This document shows positions 23,301-32,782 of a stretch of 64,000 nt of DNA, piece by piece. The stretch spans positions 5,773,001-5,837,000 of the forward strand of contig NC_082604.1 in assembly GCF_030936135.1 (NCBI RefSeq). Reading direction: 5' to 3'. The DNA comes from Gavia stellata (Eukaryota; Chordata; Aves; Gaviiformes; Gaviidae). The stretch's first letter is position 1. Each line of letters starts with the position of its first letter. The translations under genes and the position numbers were made by a program. Under the pieces are notes generated by a model that was not told the DNA's origin, did not search any database, and worked only from the letters and a program-made list of their open reading frames with translations.

Positions 23301-25889
23301 AGCAATTAATTCCGGAGTCAGAAACTTCGACACTTTTAAATAATGATTTTGTGTTTACAAGTGGAAAGAAAACACACACGTCTGGTTTCAGTATACCTTC
23401 TATGCAGTCCATGACGCTTATTTTGCTCTTACATTAGTTATCTATCTCAGGCCACAGAGGTACAGCCGTATTGCGGATATAGTCTTTGTCGGAATATAAA
23501 AACTTGTTTTCTTCTTTTTGCGAAACTCCTGCCAGACCGTCCCAGGCTCAGTTGTGTCTAGTCTTTGGGTCAAATTCATTAGCAGTGAATTTCTTGGACT
23601 GGACTAGGGGGTTTCCTGAAAGGTGTAGTTTTGTACAGTAAAATGAGGAACTATTTTTTTTCAACCTGGGACTGTGCATAAATGTATTTCAGCCATATAA
23701 CCACAGAGAGTGCTGAATATTCTTTTGGATACACATGTTTGAAAACTAGCTCTATACAAATAGCTGCTTGTGATCTAGAGTGGTGTCCATAGAAAACTCA
23801 TTTCTATGGTTAGCCTTTTCTCATGACACAGATAGTAAGGTCCGAATTACTCAGTTTCACAAAACGACTTCAGTGGCACAGCCAATACAAGGGCAAAATA
23901 AGTGTTGTGGACTGCACAGAAGGTATATCATTATAATTTATTATCAACAATTTATTAAATATGCGCAAGTATTTATTGCTACTTATCTTTATGTTGCTTA
24001 GTACTTTCTGTACTTTCTGTACTGTCTAATTTGGCAAAGCACTTAAATATATATGTAAGAGTTTTCTTGAACAGGCACAGAACCAGAGCTGTTCTTCCCT
24101 GTTATCTGTTGAAGTACCTTTCAGTTAGCTGATTTCTGTGCAGACTAGATTTTTTTTGTTTGCATGATTTGTGCACCTTATGGCTCTGTCAAAAACAATG
24201 GCTTTGTGATCCTGTTATATGCTGTTTCCATAAAATCTTTCATGTTTCAGGTATGAACTAGGACCTGCTCTGTACTTAGGCTGGGCTGGATCTGTTCTTT
24301 GTATGCTTGGTGGGATCTTCCTCACCTGTTCTTGCAAAGGGAAGAAAAAACAGGATTACAGGTAATCTTGGATTTGTCAGTTGAAACAGTAGCTGTCAAT
24401 TATATACCATTTTCTCTCTGTATACTATTCTTTCTCCCTCACCCCCTGGTATAAATCTGTAGCCATATAAAGTACAAAGAGGAAACTGTACCTATTAATT
24501 CAGCACTATGGCATGTCACAGACTTGTGACGGTGGGGGATGCTGTACCAAATACTTGTACCTCCCAGAGTGTGTACTTGTTGATACTTTGCCATCAGCGG
24601 TCACCTATAACTAGTACTTGGTAAATTTGGGTACTGCTGATGGTTCTAAGATGTACATGATGAAAATGTGCAGTGAAAAGGCAACCTATCTATTGCTAAA
24701 ATAAAAGTATAGTAAAGAATATAGTGTATTATAATCAAGTTTCTCTGCAATACTCACTACTATTAAAACATTCAATACTCACTACTATTAAAACATTCAA
24801 ACGCCATTTAATTTGCAGAAAGTGTAATGGCATTTCCTTCCTAAAGCATATCCAACTGATCATTAGACACATATGATTTTTTTCTTGTTCCTTATGAAAA
24901 TGTCTTGGTACACATCAAATCAGAAAAGTTGAGATTTCTGGCCTCAATATTTAACCTTGCCTGGATTTTTTTTTTTTTCCAATCTTAAATTATTCACAGA
25001 TACAGAAGGTCCCCTTCTGAAGGAGAGGGATCAAATAGTCAGAAATAGCAGAGGTCTGTGTCTACCCAGAAGATCCCAAATGGCTCGGAGGCTTTACTGG
25101 CTAAGCTTGAGAGGATTATAACGTGGAAGGCAGAAGCATGCTCATGCTCACTGCTGCTGTATTTAAGCTTAGGAAAGTTTTGTTAAAACACATAATAAGT
25201 GAGAGCGTTCCTGATACTCCATTGCCTAATCTGAGGCCATTGAAGTTTTATGGTAATATTTCATCAGCCACATTGGATTTTAGATCTTGCTCACCATACT
25301 TTGACACAAAGTACCAAATATCCTGAAATATCTTGAAAATCAGGTAAAACTCATGTATGAAATAATAGAAGTTCAACATGACAAATGACAGCTGAAGGGG
25401 TTGGCTGAAGATACTTCTGTTTTCCTTTCTCATCATCTTGATTCCTGTATTAAAAACTGCAGCTTGCACAAAGGCAAGGTCTAGGTTCTCTTCTGCTTTA
25501 GGGGTTTGACTAAAATGCCTGGAGGAAGAGCGTAGATGAGTTAGTTAGGAATCCCGAGTGTGTTTCTGGTTGCACGAGCGATGGCTGTGCTGCCTGTCAA
25601 TCAGCCCATCTCTTTCCCCTTGGCTACAAGACTGATGAGAACAATAGGCCTCTAATTCCTGCACCTTTGTGAAGTCTGCGCTATCAGTGGGTTGGGTACA
25701 GACCTAAATGAGTAAATTCCTAAGTACCTGAAACTGTGGACGTGTGTGTAATACCTCTTATTTTGTATCTTTTTTTTCTTAATTTACAGTTGCAGCAAAT
25801 ACGCCTATTCAGCAGGCCAGGCAGCTCACCAGCAGCGCATTTACACCAAAAACTCTGAGACAGTCATAAGCAACAAGGAGTATGTCTAA
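11128..25889 (+). CDS. Claudin of the CLDN10/CLDN15 group with two alternative first exons
   Basis: Four-helix tight-junction protein that sets paracellular ion permeability. Coding exons: alternative first exons 11128-11347 (1a) and 15669-15885 (1b), shared 21105-21269, 21420-21501 and 24251-24361, and a last exon at 25790-25889. 1a gives 225 residues and 1b gives 224. Both first exons end in phase 1 and fit the shared exon. Claudin hallmarks are present: W-[GN]LW-C-C in loop 1, IQACRALMI at helix 2, [21 protein letters not shown] at loop 2 to helix 4, and a C-terminal EYV PDZ motif. The shared core most resembles CLDN15 from memory, whereas the use of two first exons is typical of CLDN10. 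True CLDN10 has other neighbours, so this is a paralogue whose symbol I do not assign. It is convergent with DUSP28. Confidence 0.9.
12407..12429. repeat. Perfect 11-base inverted repeat
   Basis: AACTCTCAAGA and its exact complement are separated by one base, in the intron after claudin exon 1a. A shorter related inverted copy lies just upstream. No function is assigned. Confidence 0.7.
14722..14767. repeat. Two-copy tandem repeat of about 22 bases
   Basis: ACAAGCAGGT...GGTATTA occurs twice in direct succession with one base difference in length, in a claudin intron. Confidence 0.75.
15669..15885 (+). CDS. Claudin alternative first coding exon 1b
   Basis: Encodes 72 residues plus one base: [12 protein letters not shown], the loop-1 motif [17 protein letters not shown] and SMLALP, close to CLDN15 and CLDN10b. 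The donor GTATGT starts at 15886. A CAG two bases before the ATG could act as a splice acceptor for an upstream noncoding exon, or the exon may have its own promoter. Loop 1 here carries several acidic residues, unlike 1a. Confidence 0.9.
16383..16530. repeat. AT-rich low-complexity block
   Basis: About 150 bases almost entirely of A and T with repeated TATAA/TTATA words, ending at the CR1 fragment that starts at 16531. Confidence 0.8.
16531..16590 (+). mobile_element. CR1 3'-end fragment
   Basis: Reads TGGTTGGACTTGATGATCTT, then the AAGGTCTTTTCCAACC motif and the ATTCTATGATTCTAT tail, which is the CR1 3' terminus. Only about 60 bases were inserted. Confidence 0.9.
17272..17334 (+). mobile_element. 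CR1 3'-end fragment
   Basis: Same CR1 3'-terminal motif as at 16531, in the same orientation, ending in ATGATTCTGTGAT. Confidence 0.9.
19256..20133 (+). mobile_element. CR1 retrotransposon, about 0.9 kb, with C-terminal ORF2
   Basis: A 5'-truncated CR1 in plus orientation. An uninterrupted frame from 19350 to 20048 (232 residues) carries the C-terminal part of the CR1 reverse-transcriptase polyprotein ([35 protein letters not shown], then VDEALWDMV) and ends at a stop just before the 3' tail. The 3' end is TGATTCTGTGATTCTGTG. The open frame suggests a fairly recent insertion. It cannot move on its own, since the reverse-transcriptase catalytic core and endonuclease are missing. The left boundary is approximate. 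Confidence 0.93.
20187..20240 (-). mobile_element. CR1 3'-end fragment, minus orientation
   Basis: AATCATAGAATC, TTTTAGGTTGGAAAAGACC and AGTCCAAC form the complement of the CR1 3' terminus. It sits about 50 bases beyond the larger plus-oriented CR1, so the two 3' ends face each other. Confidence 0.88.
21105..21269 (+). CDS. Claudin shared exon 2
   Basis: The acceptor TGTCTTAG ends at 21104 and a GT donor (GTAATA) starts at 21270; 165 bases. Encodes [17 protein letters not shown] (end of loop 1 and helix 2), [10 protein letters not shown], and the start of helix 3 (GGFLFILGG). Length and phase match the second coding exon of CLDN10/CLDN15-type genes. Confidence 0.93.
21420..21501 (+). CDS. 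Claudin shared exon 3
   Basis: The acceptor TCTGGTAG ends at 21419 and the donor GTAAGT starts at 21502; 82 bases. Encodes the end of helix 3 and the second extracellular loop, [13 protein letters not shown] through FFDPLYAGT, including the FFDPL motif. The intron before it is only 150 bases. Confidence 0.93.
24251..24361 (+). CDS. Claudin shared exon 4 (helix 4)
   Basis: The acceptor ATGTTTCAG ends at 24250 and the donor GTAATC starts at 24362; 111 bases. Encodes [18 protein letters not shown], the rest of helix 4, a juxtamembrane Cys pair (CSC), which is a typical palmitoylation position in claudins, and the basic stretch KGKKKQDY. It ends in phase 2 (AG), so the next exon must supply one base. 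Confidence 0.93.
24748..24800. repeat. Exact tandem duplication of 25 bases
   Basis: CAATACTCACTACTATTAAA plus ACATT occurs twice back to back, followed by a third start (CAA). It lies in the intron after claudin exon 4. Confidence 0.9.
25000..25048 (+). CDS. Possible alternative last exon 5a of the claudin
   Basis: A T-rich tract and CACAG end at 24999. If used, the first base completes an Arg codon and 15 more residues follow ([15 protein letters not shown]) before TAG. The tail would be Ser/Glu-rich with no PDZ motif, giving 207 residues with exon 1b. No polyadenylation signal is obvious before 25935. This is a splice-site and phase argument only. Confidence 0.4.
25790..25889 (+). CDS. 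Claudin last exon 5b with PDZ-binding C-terminus
   Basis: The acceptor AATTTACAG ends at 25789. The first base completes a Ser codon and 32 residues follow, beginning [10 protein letters not shown] and ending NKEYV before TAA. The terminal E-Y-V is the classical claudin ligand for ZO-1 PDZ domains. An AATAAA lies 46 bases after the stop. This is the most credible ending of the gene. Confidence 0.88.
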
Positions 25890-25934
25890 ACTTATCTTTG
25901 ACATCACTTGTAATGTTAGTAGGCTATGGACTCA

Positions 25935-25940
25935 AATAAA
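25935..25940 (+). terminator. Polyadenylation signal AATAAA after claudin exon 5b
   Basis: A canonical AATAAA hexamer 46 bases downstream of the TAA of exon 5b, consistent with a very short 3' UTR. Confidence 0.6.
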
Positions 25941-27842
25941 GAATTGAACTACTTCCAGGGTTCCGGTTCCAAGTTGCAATCTTTCATCTTAATTTGGAGC
26001 AGTACAAGGAGGAGGTATGGTTTTCAGTGTAAATAGGAATGGTTTTCCAGGAATGGTTTTCAAATGTAAATAGGTTTCTACAGAAAATGCTGTGACATGA
26101 AATCCTGCGGTATGAAGGTTTTCTGCATGCTGAGAAGCCTGGTAAAATTTAACCAGAGAGTGCGGTGTATCCTGACAATCAAGAGCAACTGTTTCTATTT
26201 CAGCTGACTCAAAAATGTGGAACTGATATGCTGTAGCTGACTGTAAGTTAATACGCCTCACAGTTAGAAATGTATTGTGTTTTCATTAATGTTTAGCTTC
26301 CTACTTTTGTTTAGCAGCTTTACCTTTTGACAGGAGATAAGCTTTATTCCACAGACTGACTGAAACTGATCTTTTGATGAGTGGCATCCTGGCCATTAAT
26401 AAGGATATTGTCTATATACTGTGGGCTTGAAGTCTTATGTTATATTGAAATTCATATTATGTATGATACTCAAGATTTCTAAAAGCTACAAAAAAATTCC
26501 CTAACAACCACTCACCTCCAACTCTGCAGGTGTGCAAGAAATTTCTTGTTGGTTGTAATGCAGATAACAACGATCAATGATACAGAACGAACAAAACACA
26601 GCTGGGAGTGGAGAAAGCATCTTGTGTGAAAATGCCTTGTGATAACTAAGAAGATGATAGCCCTGATTTTTTATTTTTATTTCTATGTTTTCAGCTTTTA
26701 AAATAATCCTATTTTAACTTTGAGCGATCTTTAACTTTGGGAACTTCTACTGCATCTGAATTGTCTAATGCGCGTAATTCCCCAGTAGCTTTATTCTCCG
26801 TCATTGCTCCATCATTAGAATTTCTGCCTTAAACTACTCCACTGCTGGGAGCATATGTTTGCCTTGTGTAAGCACTTAGACAGATGACGATGAGCTAACT
26901 TTACTTTGTATTGATGCTTTGAGCAACGTGGAATGGAATTTCACACTGCAGGTTCACAAGTTTCATAACTTGTCCCTTTTAAATTACAAATGAATTAATA
27001 CAGTTCAACAAAATACCTTGGTGTTTCTCTCTACTTTTAATGTCTTATGATAAACATAACTGTAGTCTGGTTTAGAAGTTTCGTGCAGCTTCCTTGATAG
27101 CCCAACAGATAATTTCACAGGGCAACCTGCAAGCAGTCTTAGCAGAAATGATTTTGCCATGTTGCTTGCATGCAGATACAGCTGACTTGTAAACTGACAC
27201 ATTAAGGCATGAATTGGGCACTGATAGCTCTTGTTAGGCTTAGTAAGGAGAGCTAAAAGGAGTTAGGATTACTTTTAGATTGCCAGCATTATCTTCTCTC
27301 CACTAGCAACTATTATTTTTAAAATCATTCCTTTGGTATTTTGGAGAATAATTTCAAAAGCTGAAAAGGCACTTAAGTTGCATGGTGGGAGCTGAACTCC
27401 TTACCATCATCCGTATATTCTGTCCTCTGGATTTTTAGGTAATTTTGTGATGGTATTTTGGTCTAGTTGAACATAGGGAAAATGCAGAACTCGGGCAGAG
27501 ACTAAACAGTTCCAGTGTCGGTTTCCCACCAAAGTTTGTGTCAGCTCATGAACATGAGTTACGGTCCAGTAGGTGAGATATAGAAATTCAGAACTTCCCT
27601 GGTCTGGCATCAGGTCTTCTAGTGACGTCAGTGGGAAGTTTAATTAAAAACCAAGAGTAAAATCCCTATGTAGTAACTCATTCATCAATTCAATACATTA
27701 TCATATTGTATTCAGAGTCATTCAGGGGAAAATAAATGCTGAAGATACCATGCCTTTCACTGGTGTGTTCACAGTCCTTCCAACCATGTTCTGTTTCTGC
27801 TGTTTCTCTCTGCTTATCTGCCCCTTCCCCACCCAACTTCAG

Positions 27843-27894
27843 TGGTAACGCTCTGAATGAATTTAAGGAACCATCAACTCAGACTGCAGAGTAA
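27843..27894 (+). CDS. Possible alternative last exon 5c of the claudin
   Basis: A long pyrimidine tract and CTTCAG end at 27842. Joined to exon 4, the first base gives Ser, followed by GNALNEFKEPSTQTAE and TAA. The overlapping GTAAGG at 27891 is also a good donor, so this could instead be an in-phase 48-base cassette exon. It lies only 82 bases from the convergent DUSP28 stop codon. Support is limited to splice consensus and phase. Confidence 0.35.
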
Positions 27895-27976
27895 GGCATT
27901 TTATGTATAGCTGATATATGAAGTGATTTTTTTTTTTTTTTTTAATCTCTAGCAAGCCACTTACTTTAAAACATCG

Positions 27977-28111
27977 TCACACATTGCTATTTTTAAGTCC
28001 TTTGCTCAGCAGATCAGACTGCTTTGGTATCTGCAAATCTTCTTCATATCTCTGCAGCTGAGACCAAAATCCTGCATTGGGTTCTGCTACTGGTCTGGCA
28101 TTCTTCACAGT
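27977..28111 (-). CDS. DUSP28: DUSP28 coding exon 2 (stop codon)
   Basis: The acceptor TTTTCCTAG ends at 28112. The 135 bases encode TVKNARPVAEPNAGFWSQLQ and RYEEDLQIPK, then a divergent tail ending KNSNV and TGA at 27977-27979. Human DUSP28 has VKSARPVAEPNPGFWSQLQ at the same phase-0 junction, which makes the exon secure although it is short. Confidence 0.93.
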   Translation of the reverse strand, partial: TVKNARPVAEPNAGFWSQLQRYEEDLQIPKQSDLLSKGLKNSNV

Positions 28112-29373
28112 CTAGGAAAAAAGAGAGACATGGTAGAAGCAAGGGCGGGCATCATGCAAATGGATTATTTCCTCTTAGACTTTTGAGAAGCTTTACTTTG
28201 GTTTTGATTTGGCTACGGAATAATAAACAGATATCTTGGTGAGCTGACCTCACTCTGTGCTTGCTAAGACCTCTTGGCACGTGGTCCCTGTTACAGAATG
28301 GATTCATGGGCAAGCCATGAAAAGGAGCTGTTGAATTAGCTGGAAATGTGAAAGTCTCTCACAAAATGTGGTGACAACACTCACGTTCAAGATAGTGTGA
28401 AACTTGGTCCCGTATCTGCACGCCTCTTAGTACTGAGCAAAACGGTTTTAGTGACTTCAGTGTTATACTTACCAAATGGGTGAAGACTAAAAGACTGTAG
28501 AGCATGAGTCAGATGTATTGGACGGGCTTCCCAGTAAAGTTGAGATGCTATTACTCATAGCTAGCTAGCCCCTAGCTATTTAGCAGATGATGTTTCTTTG
28601 CTGTGTTGAGCTGTCACATCGGTGATAAGAGCAAATCCTGCAAAAACACTTCTGCACATACTCACATCCATTTCACTCATTTGCTTTATGGCTCTGGCTT
28701 TAACTTCACTTATCATGACTAAGCAAACGATAGGGAAAAATGTTCACAAACTCACCAACTTTGCATATTTGCTACCAATGCTTAAAGCCTATTTGCATTT
28801 GTAATTATATTTGTTCCAGAAACCTCACGTTGAAAGCTTATTTGTCCAAGTGGAGGGTGAAAAAACTTACAGTGGAATTTTTATTCAAATGTTGACTATC
28901 TATGTAACTCCAAATAAACAGGCGAGAGCACCAAAATAATTATGTGAGAAATCATTAGTCATAGTAAGCATTGCATTTCTTACCCAAAAGATGTCTAAAT
29001 ATAACTCTGGGTACGAGTACAATACCTCAAAGGCATCCTTGAGCGGGAGCTGTCTGTGCCTCATCAGATAAGCAGTGCAAATGGCAGCTGATCGGCTGCG
29101 GCCATTTTTACAGTAAACTAAGCACTTCCCACCGCTCTTCACAGCCTCTTCTATAGCATCGCTGCACTGTTCGAAATACCGATACAGGTCTTCAGCCGGA
29201 TCATCGAACACAGGTATGCGTATGCCCTGGACCCGCTGGAGGCCGGGGAACGGCTGCTGCCTGGTGACATTAACGCAGAAGGTGACTCCCTCCCGCGTCA
29301 GCAGCTCCTCGTTGCTCGCTGCCTTGGCGTTGCTGATGAGCAGCGAGGCGGTCACCTTGCAGAGCTGGAGCAT
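27977..29373 (-). CDS. DUSP28: DUSP28, atypical dual-specificity phosphatase (complete)
   Basis: Two coding exons, 29026-29373 and 27977-28111, give 160 residues (human DUSP28 is 176). The fold is the compact DSP domain: a conserved VTFCVNVTRQQP strand, the loop FDDPAEDL with the general-acid Asp near 57/58, and the P-loop YCKNGRSRSA with Cys88 and Arg94 (C-x5-R). The usual His before the catalytic Cys is Tyr, as I recall for human DUSP28, which is reported to weaken catalysis. Exon 2 adds the family-specific ARPVAEPNAGFWSQLQRYEE. It is convergent with the claudin. The first exon lies in GC-rich DNA with a TATA-like element upstream. Confidence 0.95.
29026..29373 (-). CDS. DUSP28: DUSP28 coding exon 1
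   Basis: The chosen ATG (29371-29373) starts MLQLCKVTASLLIS, aligned with human VRVAPSLFLGSA. Its Kozak context is weak (C at -3 and at +4). The frame stays open upstream past 29463, but I find no in-frame ATG there. 116 codons end in AFE at donor GTATTG (29025), phase 0. The catalytic P-loop is in this exon. Confidence 0.9.
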
Positions 29374-29560
29374 CGGCAGCCAAGGCCGCGGCGTCACCGG
29401 CACCACCGCCACGCTGCAGAGCTCCCGGATGGCCTCCTCCGCCCGGCGTTCGAGCCGCGGCACAGCCCCGGTGCGGCGGGACGTCGGGGGGATCGGGGTG
29501 CTGGGGCTGCGCTGGGCTCTGCTATATTTAGCCCCTCTGAACAGTCTCGGGCATAACGGC
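29170..29560. promoter_or_regulatory. CpG-rich promoter region of DUSP28
   Basis: A GC-rich block covers DUSP28 exon 1 and its upstream flank. On the minus strand TAAATATAG at 29522-29530 resembles a TATA box. A start about 30 bases downstream would leave a 5' UTR of roughly 120 bases before the chosen ATG. Confidence 0.5.
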
Positions 29561-31982
29561 TTCAGGCAGGTCCTAGTGCCTGCTGGAGCCGGAGAGTCGC
29601 GTTTAAACAGCTAAAAGCAATTTCAGAGCCCAGAGATCATTTGTAAAACAATCAGTTTTGTACAGCCCCTCTTCCTACAGCAGCTTCTTACAAGAAGCTA
29701 AAACCTCCATCCAGCTCACAGAAAGGTCGCTGCTGGGGTCAGCAATGATGCAATATTGATGCAATGAGGCAATATTGATCTGCTCACCTCCAGCTCGCCT
29801 CCAGCTCATCTAGTTCCCCTCACCTACAACACAAGTGTCTTCCGAGTACCCCAGAAATTATTTACTCGGCTGGCTAGATACGGTAGCACTAATCTTTACG
29901 AACTTCAGTAGAATTGCTGGTGTGGTGCCAGGGCAGAGTATCTTGCGTGTGAGCGTGCAGACACACGTTCGAGCTGTGAAGGGTGGGAGGGGATGGGGCC
30001 AAGGACCTGGCCAGGGGAACGCCACATCAGCCGGTGCCAGGCGGGTGCTGCAGGGCTGGACGCGGGTACCAGCCGCTTTCTGGCAGACTGAGTGTGTGGC
30101 TGAACTTCTGGAACACTTACCTTTCTGGCCATGATGCAAAATGGAGCCTGTGACCGATATTTGCTGCTGGCACGAAAATGAACCTGGACTATCGCAGCAG
30201 CGGGGCATGGACTAAGAGGACCAGTGTAAAACGCAATGCCAGCCAGTAAGGAATCAGCCGTGAGGGAGGAGAATGAGCTTTTATTGCATCATGGAGGGAG
30301 CAGAAGTTGACCTGCTGCACATCTACCATCATTTGCATCAATACCAGCCCACCAGAGAGATGCTGGCTCTGGGGCCAAGGGAGGCGGCTCCCTAACGTGA
30401 GCACAAGAGCACTGCATCCCCTCCTGCTCTTCGGCACACGCCTCAGCTGCCGGCGGGCTCGTTCCTTCACCGCGACGCTTCCTTCGCCCAGGGCTCAGGG
30501 CATCCGGCTGGAGAAAGGCTCTGCTGGCCCGAGGCGGCCTGGTTCAGGCTGGGTCCCTGGAGTCGGAAAGGAGAAATCTCGGCAGGAGAGCATTGCCCTG
30601 ATGCTGCCCGCCCCAGCAATGTGGGGAGGGACCTTGGGCTCTCCTGCAGCCATAATTTCCGGGATTTTCAGGCCCTCCCTGGCACTGGCTCTTGCCCAGC
30701 TCAGCACTTCCATGGCGCACCCTTATTCCTAGGCCATGACGCTGAGGATCAAGGAGCCTTTCTGCGATCACCGCCAGGGATTTTCCTCATCGGATGGGCA
30801 CGTCAGCTCCCCGTGCTGTGGAAAGGAGCCAGCTGCTGCCCCACCTTCCTCCTCCCACCTGGGAGGTGGCAGAGGCTCTTCCTTCCTTTGCCTGCTCTCG
30901 TTGGTGGGCTTTCTTGGGCCCTTGCAGGGGTCCCTGGGTGGTGGTTTATGGACACGCTCCAATTCAAACCTGGGTGCAAGGGGAAGACACCAGTGTGACC
31001 CAAGGCACCACAGCCCCTTTGCAGCGTGCAGCGTTCATCAGAGCCGTTTTGGCCGTGCTGTGAAGGCCACCGGTTTCCAAGGCAGAGCACACTTTACCCC
31101 CAGGACGCCAGGAAACATCGTTACCCAGCAGAGCAGCCCAGGCCATGGTGGAAAGACAGCGTTGCCTGAATTCCTCTGCATGGCCCATAATTCCTGCCTC
31201 ATGGCATGACAGCACGCCAGGGCACGCAGCCGACAGCCCCTCTCCCATGGGCCCTACATGATGCCACACGTAGTTCCAAGAGCAGCCTAGGAGGGTGCTG
31301 GGAACAACCACTTTGAAGGCAGCAGTCCCCAGCACCTGCCTGTGCTGGGAAGCCCCGGCAGCCCAGCGCTGCCAGATCAGACCTGAGCAGCTGCCAGCTG
31401 GGTCAGACGAGGGCTATGGGCATGCACATGCTCTGGAAAGGTGATGGTGCAGCCAGAGTAGGTGAGGGAAGCTGTGGTTGCTGTGCGAGGTATCGCCAAG
31501 GCTACCATCTCTGGGACCTGCAGCAGAGGAGCACGGGGCTGGGGGAGGCGATGCCGGGGAGGTGGCCTCTGTGCTCACCAAGGCAGCTAGCTGCCCACTG
31601 CCACGAGATGACACTGCCTCTCTGAAACCCTCACAAGTGCTCTCTCATCACCATTAGCCCACCCTTCTAACAGGTGCTGCCCAGCAAAGATGATGCCACA
31701 TTACACAAACAGCCCAGCTTTTTTGTGAGGGCAGCAATTGGGATGTTTGAGCAGGGACTGGTTCTTGCTGAGCTGGAGCTCAGGCTTCGGGGCATCCCTG
31801 GTATGGCCAAGGCACTGAACATTGCAAGAGCCTGGCAGAGCTAGAGCTTGTGGGACTGGAGGTCCCATCCAGCCCAAGGGGCTGCCCAGGTCATGGCTGG
31901 CCTAAAGCGAGTGGTGCTGGCAGGAGTGCTGCAGTGGGGTTTCAAAGGGTGTGGAGCAGTGGAGGAGAAACAAAACGCTTAC
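29561..31982. other. Region between DUSP28 and the CCDC81-like gene
   Basis: GC-rich sequence with many overlapping open frames on both strands, none with recognisable family motifs. Later exons of the CCDC81-like gene (minus strand) would be expected here, but I could not identify them. No CR1 or simple repeat of note. Confidence 0.5.
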
Positions 31983-32238
31983 CCTCAACAGAGCTTCTTC
32001 CAGGGTGTCCTTCCCAGTCATTATTTCCAGAAAGTCATGGTAGTATTTCATTTGCACTCGTGTGTCTTCAATGAGAGCATGCCTACTTCCCTCAGGATGA
32101 GCACAACGGTCTTTCCCTTCCTGATGCAGTGGGAGAAGGGGGACATGGTGTCCTGGATGTGCCCCACCACTCTCTTCGAAGACACAAAGGTGGCTGCAGC
32201 TATCTGAGCGTACCACAGGGGCTCCAGTACTTTGCTAC
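31983..32238 (-). CDS. CCDC81-like exon C (second HU domain, frameshifted)
   Basis: The acceptor TTTTCCAG ends at 32239 and the donor GTAAGC starts at 31982. The first part reads SKVLEPLWYAQIAAATFVSS through GKTVVLILREVGM in one frame. The second part, EDTRVQMKYYHDFLEIMTG to EEALLR, is in another. Exon length is 256; with two bases fewer it would give 84 whole codons and keep the phase. Confidence 0.65.
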
Positions 32239-32628
32239 CTGGAAAACCAGATGAGAAGGACAGAGGTCCATTATTGCAGCCGCCTGTCAGCAGGCTGACA
32301 TCAAGTGCCAGTGGCCCCAAGGCTCTTCGGTGATGCGTCCCTACGGGCGACATGACTCTGAGCTGTGGCTGGAGCCAGTGGTGGAGAAGGTCCCAGGGCC
32401 CTGTCTCCCTCTGGGCAGTTTTTCAGAAGTGTTGGCTGTTGCACCCCTTGCACACAAAGGGGTCCATTTTTGGACCTGTGCCACGGCAGGCGGTTTGCTT
32501 TTGAGAACTGTGAGCTACTCTCCAACCTGGGGATGGGACATGAGATGTCCACTTGCCCCGTCCATGCAACAGGGGAGCCTGCACCCCCGCAGCGGCCAGG
32601 GCGGTGAGGTTTTACCTGGAGGTCCTAC

Positions 32629-32782
32629 CTCGCACATAGGCCTTGTTGTCTGTCAGGCACTGCATGTCAGCGAGGTTCCTGGCCGGGCAGAAGACAGGTC
32701 TGTGCGCAGTCAGGTCACTGTCCCCAACCTGGACTCGTTCAGAGACAATGTCAAAGGAGCCGAGGGTGGGAATTGGGATGCC
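32629..32782 (-). CDS. CCDC81-like exon B
   Basis: The acceptor CTTGCAG ends at 32783 and the donor GTAGGA starts at 32628; 154 bases. Encodes GIPIPTLGSFDIVSERVQVG, then the HRPVF motif, then DNKAYVR. The GxxIPxLGxF pattern is the HU beta-hairpin signature of CCDC81-type proteins. Confidence 0.75.

Noticed and set aside
29374-29463. DUSP28 beginning at the GTG codon 29461-29463
   Set aside because: GTG is an unlikely start in a vertebrate nuclear gene. The first ATG aligns with the family near the start of the domain. The upstream frame is listed as a question, not as coding.
30964-31335. A 123-codon minus-strand frame with several Cys and His residues, considered as a C-terminal CCDC81-like exon
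   Set aside because: No convincing CCDC81 zinc-ribbon-like or coiled-coil motif, and no matching splice sites were apparent.
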